Shown here: positions 58,993-64,000 of the stretch, one piece after another | Layout: every line of letters starts with the position of its first letter | Numbering within the stretch: position 1 is the first letter of the stretch | Source of the DNA: Gammaproteobacteria bacterium | Lineage (GTDB): Bacteria > Pseudomonadota > Gammaproteobacteria > Pseudomonadales > Azotimanducaceae | DNA length: 64,000 nucleotides | Assembly (NCBI GenBank): GCA_026708185.1 | Contig: JAPOVK010000057.1 | Location: 55,046 to 119,045, forward strand | Direction of reading: 5' to 3' | Position numbers and translations under genes: made by a program | Notes under the pieces: generated by a model | What the model was told of the DNA's origin: nothing | The model's database searches: none | The model's input: only the letters and a program-made list of their open reading frames with translations

Positions 58993-61818
58993 ATGGGCTC
59001 GAACACGGTTATGCGGCGTAAGCCGTTGTGCGTGGCTATATCCGCGGCAGTGGCCGGCGCATCGTCCGGTGCCGTCGCGGGCGAACTCGAAACCATCATC
59101 GTCACCGCGACCAAGCGCGCCGAGAGTGCCCAGGACGTGTCCATCGCCCTGCAGGCGGTCACCGGTGAAACACTGCGCGAACTCGGCGTGGAGACGTTCG
59201 ACGAATACGTCGAATACCTGCCGAACGTCGTCGGGACCGGCAACGGACCCGGCAAGAAGGAGCTCTACATCCGCGGCAGCGCCACGGAGCAAAGCGGCGT
59301 CACCATCACGGCGGCGCAAGGTTCGGCACCCGGCGTCGCCCTTTACGTGGACGAACAGCCGGTCTCGTTCCAAGGGCGCAACCTGGACGTCTATGCCGTT
59401 GACCTCGCACGCGTCGAGGTTCTGTCCGGCCCCCAGGGGACGCTGTTCGGCGCAAGTTCGCAATCCGGGAACCTCCGCCTGATCACCAACAGGCCTGACC
59501 CGTCCGGCTTCGATGCCGGTGTGAACCTCCGCTACAGCGGCACGCAGGGCGGTGCCGACAGCGGGGCCGCCGACGGCTTCGTCAACCTGCCGCTCACCGA
59601 CGCGCTGGCCCTGCGCGTGACCGTGTACAGCGACAACCAGGGCGGCTGGATCGACAACATCCCCGCCACCTTCACGCCGAGCGGCGAAGTCGTGGACCGC
59701 AACAACGTCGCGGGCTACGGCCCCGCCTTGACCGGTGCCGACACGATCATTAGCGCTCGCAACGACGCCATCGTCCAGGACGATTGGAACGAGGCGTCGT
59801 ATCGTGGCATGCGCCTTGGCCTCGCTTACAGCATCAACGACGACTGGGACTTCCTCATCCAGCACAACGCGCAGACGCTTGAAGCCGAGGGGTCTTTCAT
59901 CGTCGACCCGAGCCTGGATCAGCCCCACGCGTCGGCGCGTTTCTCCCCCGAGTACAACCGCGACGAGTTCGGCTTGACGACGTGGACCCTGCAAGGCCGC
60001 ATCGGCACCCTCGATGCGATCTACGCGGGCGGCCACCTCAGCCGCGAGGTCGACGGCATCATCGACTATACGCACTACAACAACGGCGGCGGCTACATCA
60101 CCTATTACCTCTGCAGCGGCAACGTCTACGACGCCACTGACGTCAACAACTGCTACGACCCCACCAAGCAGTACACCGAGGACACCAAGAACGCACGCAC
60201 GACGCACGAGTTCCGGGTCAACTCGGATTCGGCCGAGCGGTTGAGGCTACTTGGCGGTCTCTACGTCAACGATGTCGAGACGAACCATATCGGCGACTTC
60301 CAGTACGCGTCGACCAACCCCGCCTTCGGCGAGCACGTCAGCAGCTACTACAACGACAATTCCGGGGCTGGCTTCCTGCTCGGCAACACGGCCGTGCCCA
60401 CGGCCGGGGTGAATTCCGTCGGGCCGCGCAGTCCGTTCACCACGTTCTTCAACGACTTCACCCGTACCGAGGAGGAATTCGCCCTGTTCGGCGAAGTGGC
60501 CTACGACCTGACGGACGAGTGGGGGGTCTCGTTGAGCGCCAGGCGCTACGACCTCACCTCGAAACTCCAAGGCGCCGCCAACTTCTCCTTCGGTTGCCGC
60601 TACGGCATCGCCCCGCAGGGCTTCGGCAACTCCGAACGGACCCGTGACGGTCGCTGCAACAGTCACGCCTTCAGCAACGACGTCACTGCCCGGCTGGTGA
60701 CGCTCGGTGAGTACAAATCGAGCGGCGACGACTCGGTCGTCCTCAACGCGCGAAGCCCGAACGGTGCCCGGGACATGTTTCGGGGCGGCGGCAGCAACCA
60801 AGCGACCTTGGCCGCCATCAAGTCCGGGGATCTCGACATCGACAACCTGGAGTCCGACGGGTCGATCAACGAGACCGACACGATCTTCAAGGCGTCGGTG
60901 AACTGGCAGCCCAAGGACAACCTATTGCTGTTCGCGACCTACTCCGAGGGCTATCGTCCGGCGACTCTCAACCGCAACGCGGGGCAACTGTCCACCAACC
61001 AAAGCGGCGTCTTCACCAACTACGTGGTGCCGGCCGTGGCCTTGACCGACGACCTGACGAGCATTGAACTCGGCATGAAAGGGGACTTCGCGGACGGTGG
61101 ATTGCGGTTCAATGCGACGTGGTACCAATCCAGAATCGACAACCTCCAGCTTTCGCGCTTCGACCCGTCGAACGTCGCCTTCCTTTACTTCATCGAGAAC
61201 GTCGGCGACGCCGAGATCAATGGGCTGGACGCGGACTTCCAGTGGGCGGTTACGGACAGCCTGACGGTCGCCGGTGCCGCCAGCCTGCTCGGTACGGAAC
61301 TGACCCGCCTCAACAGGCAGCTCGACGGCATCGCCGTGCCCACCGGGTCCGATCTGCCCATGGCGCCGAGATTCGCCGGCAACGTGCGCGCCCGCTACGA
61401 TTTCTTCATGACGGGCTTTGACCTCGACGCCTACGTCCAAGGTAGCCTGACGTTCCGCGGAGAGCACGTCTCCGGCATGATCGGCAGCGCCGAGTTCATG
61501 GACGACACCCTGTTCCGCCAGTCCGGTTACTACTCGGGACTGGAGATCCAGAACGAGGGCGGAAGCTACGGTACCGTGTCAATCCCGGAGGGCTCTAGCC
61601 AACGTCTGCCAAACAACTCGCGGTTCGTCAACCCGTCTGCCATGACGGTGAACGCCGCGGTAGGCGTCAGCCGCGACACCTGGAATGCGGAACTTTACGT
61701 GGACAACTGGCTGAACGAGGACGCCATGGTCATGCAGATCGCGGGCCACTACACGCCTGTCGTCAGCGTTCAACGCCCGCGCAGCGTGGGTGTTCGCTTC
61801 TCGTACGACTTCCAGTGA
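58993..61818 (+). CDS. TonB-dependent outer-membrane receptor
   Basis: 941 residues from ATG 58993, preceded by AAGGGGG. Signal peptide to about residue 30 (AISAAVAGASSGAVAG), TonB box region ETIIVTATKRAES, plug domain (LRELGVETFDEYVEYLPNV, VEVLSGPQGTLFGASSQSGNLRL), then a 22-strand beta barrel ending in aromatic VGVRFSYDFQ. It belongs to the broad IroN/CirA-like group, substrate unknown. No TonB/ExbB/ExbD genes nearby. An upstream CATAAA-rich segment (58966-58985) could hold its promoter. A palindromic hairpin lies 18 nt after the stop. Confidence 0.95.
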   Translation: MGSNTVMRRKPLCVAISAAVAGASSGAVAGELETIIVTATKRAESAQDVSIALQAVTGETLRELGVETFDEYVEYLPNVVGTGNGPGKKELYIRGSATEQSGVTITAAQGSAPGVALYVDEQPVSFQGRNLDVYAVDLARVEVLSGPQGTLFGASSQSGNLRLITNRPDPSGFDAGVNLRYSGTQGGADSGAADGFVNLPLTDALALRVTVYSDNQGGWIDNIPATFTPSGEVVDRNNVAGYGPALTGADTIISARNDAIVQDDWNEASYRGMRLGLAYSINDDWDFLIQHNAQTLEAEGSFIVDPSLDQPHASARFSPEYNRDEFGLTTWTLQGRIGTLDAIYAGGHLSREVDGIIDYTHYNNGGGYITYYLCSGNVYDATDVNNCYDPTKQYTEDTKNARTTHEFRVNSDSAERLRLLGGLYVNDVETNHIGDFQYASTNPAFGEHVSSYYNDNSGAGFLLGNTAVPTAGVNSVGPRSPFTTFFNDFTRTEEEFALFGEVAYDLTDEWGVSLSARRYDLTSKLQGAANFSFGCRYGIAPQGFGNSERTRDGRCNSHAFSNDVTARLVTLGEYKSSGDDSVVLNARSPNGARDMFRGGGSNQATLAAIKSGDLDIDNLESDGSINETDTIFKASVNWQPKDNLLLFATYSEGYRPATLNRNAGQLSTNQSGVFTNYVVPAVALTDDLTSIELGMKGDFADGGLRFNATWYQSRIDNLQLSRFDPSNVAFLYFIENVGDAEINGLDADFQWAVTDSLTVAGAASLLGTELTRLNRQLDGIAVPTGSDLPMAPRFAGNVRARYDFFMTGFDLDAYVQGSLTFRGEHVSGMIGSAEFMDDTLFRQSGYYSGLEIQNEGGSYGTVSIPEGSSQRLPNNSRFVNPSAMTVNAAVGVSRDTWNAELYVDNWLNEDAMVMQIAGHYTPVVSVQRPRSVGVRFSYDFQ

Positions 61819-61835
61819 CTTAAGCTGCGGTAAGC

Positions 61836-61856
61836 GGCGGGCGGATTCCGCCCGCC
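61836..61856. other. 10-bp-stem palindrome between receptor and sulfotransferase
   Basis: GGCGGGCGGA-t-TCCGCCCGCC, perfect 10-bp stem around a single base, flanked by CTTAAG on both sides. No T run follows, so full termination is unlikely; it may cause partial transcription stop or stabilise the receptor mRNA. Confidence 0.5.
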
Positions 61857-61866
61857 CACGCCTTAA

Positions 61867-63885
61867 GTGGAGGAAGCCCGGCAGCGAATCCAGGAAGCCC
61901 AGCAGTCGCTGGCCCGCGGTGATCCCGCGCGGGCTGCGAACGCCATGCGAGCGGTTCTGCACATCGAACCGGAGAATACGGAAGCGCTCTACACCCTGGC
62001 CGTGGCATTGCGGCATCAGCGCCTGTTCCCGGCCGCGTTGCAGACGCTGCAGGACATCATCGCCAGCAGCCCGAACCTCGGTCGCGCCCACCAGGAGATC
62101 GGCTACAACTACATCGCGATCCAGAACCTGCTGGCCGCAGGTGCCGCGTTCGAGCGCGCCGTCAACGCCGATCCATCCCTGGTCAATAGCTGGAAGTGCC
62201 TCGCCAAGCTATATGCGGACAGCGGTAATCAGGCCAAGCTCGCCTCGGCCGAGGAGCAGGTCGCCTTCCTGAGCGCCTTGCCGCCGCCGCTCATAGCCGT
62301 GATCAGCTACTTGGCCGAAGACCGTCTCGCCGAAGCCGAGCGTCTGTGCAAGCACTTTCTGCGCGATCACAAGACGCACGTCGAGGGCATGCGGCTGCTG
62401 GCGGAGATCGCAACGCGGAACAAGGTCTACGACGAGGCCGAGTTCCTCCTCGAGAGCTGTGTCGAGTTCGCCCCCGACCACCGCCAGGCACGCATTCAGT
62501 ACGCCAACATCCTGTTGCGCGTGCAGAAGTTCGTGCGCGCCGCCGAGCAAACGGAAGTACTGCTAGCAGAGCTCACCAATGGCGAAGACGGCGCGGCCGA
62601 CGCGACGACCTTCGACTTGGTCCGCTCATTGCATGGGTCGGCGTGCAGCGGCGTCGGTCGCAATCGCGACGCCATCGCCTGTTTCGAAGCCCTCGCCAAA
62701 GCCCACCCCGAGAACCACATCTTCCCCGTCTCGGCGGCGCACGTCTACAAGGCGGACGGCGACATTGACCGGGCCGTTGCGCTGTATCGCGAGGCCTACC
62801 GCCTGAAACCCAACCACGGCGACGCGTACTGGAGCCTCGCGAATACGAAGTCGTACGCGTTCACCGACCAGGAAATCGAGCAGATGATCTCCGCGGTCAC
62901 CGACGACGACACGCTGGACAACGATCGCATCCAGCTGTGCTTCGCGCTCGGGAATGCCTTCGAGACGCGGCGCGAGTTCGAGCGCGCCTTCGACTACTAC
63001 GCCAAAGGCAATGCACTCAAGCAGGAAGGTACCTACCACAGCCCTGCCCACCTCCAAGTCCGGATCGACAGCCAGATCGCCGTATGCACGGCGGATCTCT
63101 TCACGCCGCGCCACGGTGTCGGCTGCGATGCAGCCGACCCGATCTTCATCGTCGGCCTTCCTCGTGCGGGCTCCACGCTGATCGAGCAGATCCTGGCGTC
63201 GCACTCCCGGGTCGACGGGACGATGGAATTGCACAACATCCTGAACCTCGCCAAACGGCTACGCGGGCGCGACGACGCCTCCGGCAACAGCATCGAATCG
63301 CCGCGCTATCCGCGCATCCTCGGCGAACTGGACGCGGACTACTTCCGCCGCTTCGGCGAGCAATTCATTGAGGACACCCGGGCCTACCGGGGCGATGCGC
63401 CGCTGTTCATAGACAAGATGCCGAACAACTTCTTCCACATCGGCCTGATCCGGTTGATCCTGCCCAACGCCAAGGTGATCGACGCCAGGCGCCATCCGAT
63501 GGCCTGTTGCTTCAGTGGCTTCAAGCAGCTCTTCGGCGAGGGCCAGGAGTTCTCTTACGGTCAGGCGGAAATCGGCAACTACTACCGGCAATACGTCAAG
63601 CTGATGGACCACTGGGACCAAGTGCTGCCCGGGTTCGTCCTGCGGGTACAGCACGAGGACGTGGTCGACGACCTCGAGGGGCAGGTCCGGCGACTACTGG
63701 AGTTCTGCGGCCTTGACTTCGAACCCGCATGCGTCGAATACCACCGCACGGAACGGAGCATTCGAACACCGAGCTCCGAGCAGGTCCGGCAACCGATCTA
63801 CCGCAGCGGGCTGGACCAGTGGCGCAACTTCGAGCCATGGCTCGGGCCCATGAAGGATGCGCTCGGACCTGCACTGGCACCCTAG
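61867..63885 (+). CDS. TPR-containing sulfotransferase
   Basis: 672 residues from GTG 61867. N-terminal TPR superhelix (about 1-400: LARGDPARAANAMRAVLHIEP, EALYTLAVALRHQRLFPAAL, VYDEAEFLLESCVEFAPDHRQ), then a sulfotransferase domain: PAPS loop PIFIVGLPRAGSTLIEQILA, acceptor side FIDKMPNNFFHIGLI, and RRHPMACCFSGFKQLF with the 3'-phosphate Arg/Ser. Similar TPR-sulfotransferases accompany TonB receptors in many marine gammaproteobacteria and sphingomonads, as background knowledge. Likely modifies a small molecule or peptide; acceptor unknown. Confidence 0.92.
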   Translation: MEEARQRIQEAQQSLARGDPARAANAMRAVLHIEPENTEALYTLAVALRHQRLFPAALQTLQDIIASSPNLGRAHQEIGYNYIAIQNLLAAGAAFERAVNADPSLVNSWKCLAKLYADSGNQAKLASAEEQVAFLSALPPPLIAVISYLAEDRLAEAERLCKHFLRDHKTHVEGMRLLAEIATRNKVYDEAEFLLESCVEFAPDHRQARIQYANILLRVQKFVRAAEQTEVLLAELTNGEDGAADATTFDLVRSLHGSACSGVGRNRDAIACFEALAKAHPENHIFPVSAAHVYKADGDIDRAVALYREAYRLKPNHGDAYWSLANTKSYAFTDQEIEQMISAVTDDDTLDNDRIQLCFALGNAFETRREFERAFDYYAKGNALKQEGTYHSPAHLQVRIDSQIAVCTADLFTPRHGVGCDAADPIFIVGLPRAGSTLIEQILASHSRVDGTMELHNILNLAKRLRGRDDASGNSIESPRYPRILGELDADYFRRFGEQFIEDTRAYRGDAPLFIDKMPNNFFHIGLIRLILPNAKVIDARRHPMACCFSGFKQLFGEGQEFSYGQAEIGNYYRQYVKLMDHWDQVLPGFVLRVQHEDVVDDLEGQVRRLLEFCGLDFEPACVEYHRTERSIRTPSSEQVRQPIYRSGLDQWRNFEPWLGPMKDALGPALAP

Positions 63886-63920
63886 CGCTTGACGGCCGGG
63901 GTGCGGCCCTCACGAATACT

Positions 63921-63975
63921 CGCATGAAACAAATGCCAGAGCGAGCGCAGCGAGCGGCGGCGGTTGTTTCATGCG
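63921..63975. other. 12-bp inverted repeat at the window end
   Basis: CGCATGAAACAA (63921-63932) and its exact complement TTGTTTCATGCG (63964-63975) flank a 31-nt loop rich in GCGAGC units. It is 36 nt after the sulfotransferase stop. It could be a terminator-like hairpin or the edge of a small mobile unit; the window ends too soon to tell. Confidence 0.45.
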
Positions 63976-64000
63976 GGGTCGGAGTGGCCTTGGGCCGGAG

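Noticed and set aside
61836..61856. Classic rho-independent terminator after the TonB receptor
   Set aside because: The stem is strong, but no T run follows in either direction.
1..64000. tRNA, rRNA, integrase, transposase or prophage genes
   Set aside because: None could be recognised. The only mobile-type signals are the palindromic repeats and the AT-rich toxin-antitoxin segment.

Overview
The window is a G+C-rich bacterial chromosome segment with about 53 genes, densely packed and with many 4 to 40 nt overlaps. The organism is probably a gammaproteobacterium. LolC and LolE are separate proteins flanking LolD, comEC lies beside a DUF2062 gene, and alaA is very close to the enterobacterial protein. 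A TonB-dependent receptor next to a TPR-sulfotransferase, and genes for uptake and demethylation of betaine-type compounds, suggest an uncultivated marine or host-associated lineage. That placement is inference; no rRNA or tRNA gene was found in the window.

Layout. 1-14.3 kb holds housekeeping genes: 3'-truncated comEC, DUF2062, apbE-lolC-lolD-lolE, an enoyl-CoA hydratase, a two-gene membrane plus spermidine-synthase-like unit, a gamma-glutamyltransferase, msrB, alaA, a TusA-like protein and an LhgO-like oxidase. 14.5-28.6 kb is one plus-strand run of twelve genes that I could not match to a named system. It encodes a TPR protein with a TonB-like tail, a Pro-rich lipoprotein, a second lipoprotein, a TPR/PEGA-like membrane protein, a PEGA-repeat protein ending in a SUMF1-like domain without cysteines, a small exported protein, a MotA/TolQ/ExbB-like channel, an Hsp70-like protein with an FHA-like end, two membrane-anchored VWA proteins whose N-terminal helices resemble ExbD/TolR, and two more lipoproteins. 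I read it as a proton-channel-based envelope complex and the best candidate for an undescribed system.

28.6-37.7 kb holds a methyltransferase, then a heterotetrameric sarcosine oxidase operon (soxB-D-A-G). Translationally coupled to soxG are a sulfotransferase and an Asp/Asn-hydroxylase-like gene; a BCCT transporter is divergent from soxB. 37.7-46.9 kb is mixed: an orphan C5-cytosine methyltransferase-like protein that lacks the catalytic cysteine, a ClpX-zinc-finger fusion, an ECF sigma/anti-sigma pair, a GNAT enzyme, a large ABC-2-like permease with a degenerate peptidase-like region, an unknown exported protein, and an AbiE-type toxin-antitoxin pair in reversed order under an AT-rich, apparently leaderless promoter.

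47-58.8 kb is a minus-strand block around one-carbon chemistry: a GbdR-like AraC regulator, two ABC exporter half-transporters, a GcvT-fold demethylase, a MetF-like protein, formate-tetrahydrofolate ligase and a dimethylglycine/sarcosine-dehydrogenase-like flavoprotein. With soxBDAG and the BCCT carrier this suggests import and stepwise demethylation of glycine betaine or a related osmolyte, the methyl groups entering the folate pool. 59-63.9 kb holds a TonB-dependent receptor and a TPR-sulfotransferase.

A family of short palindromic repeats (core GCGAGGGGC-nn-GCCCCTCGC plus a conserved flank) occurs at six sites, in single copies, a pair and a 5 x 45 bp array. It is usually inside coding sequence or at a gene edge, where it adds residues to proteins.
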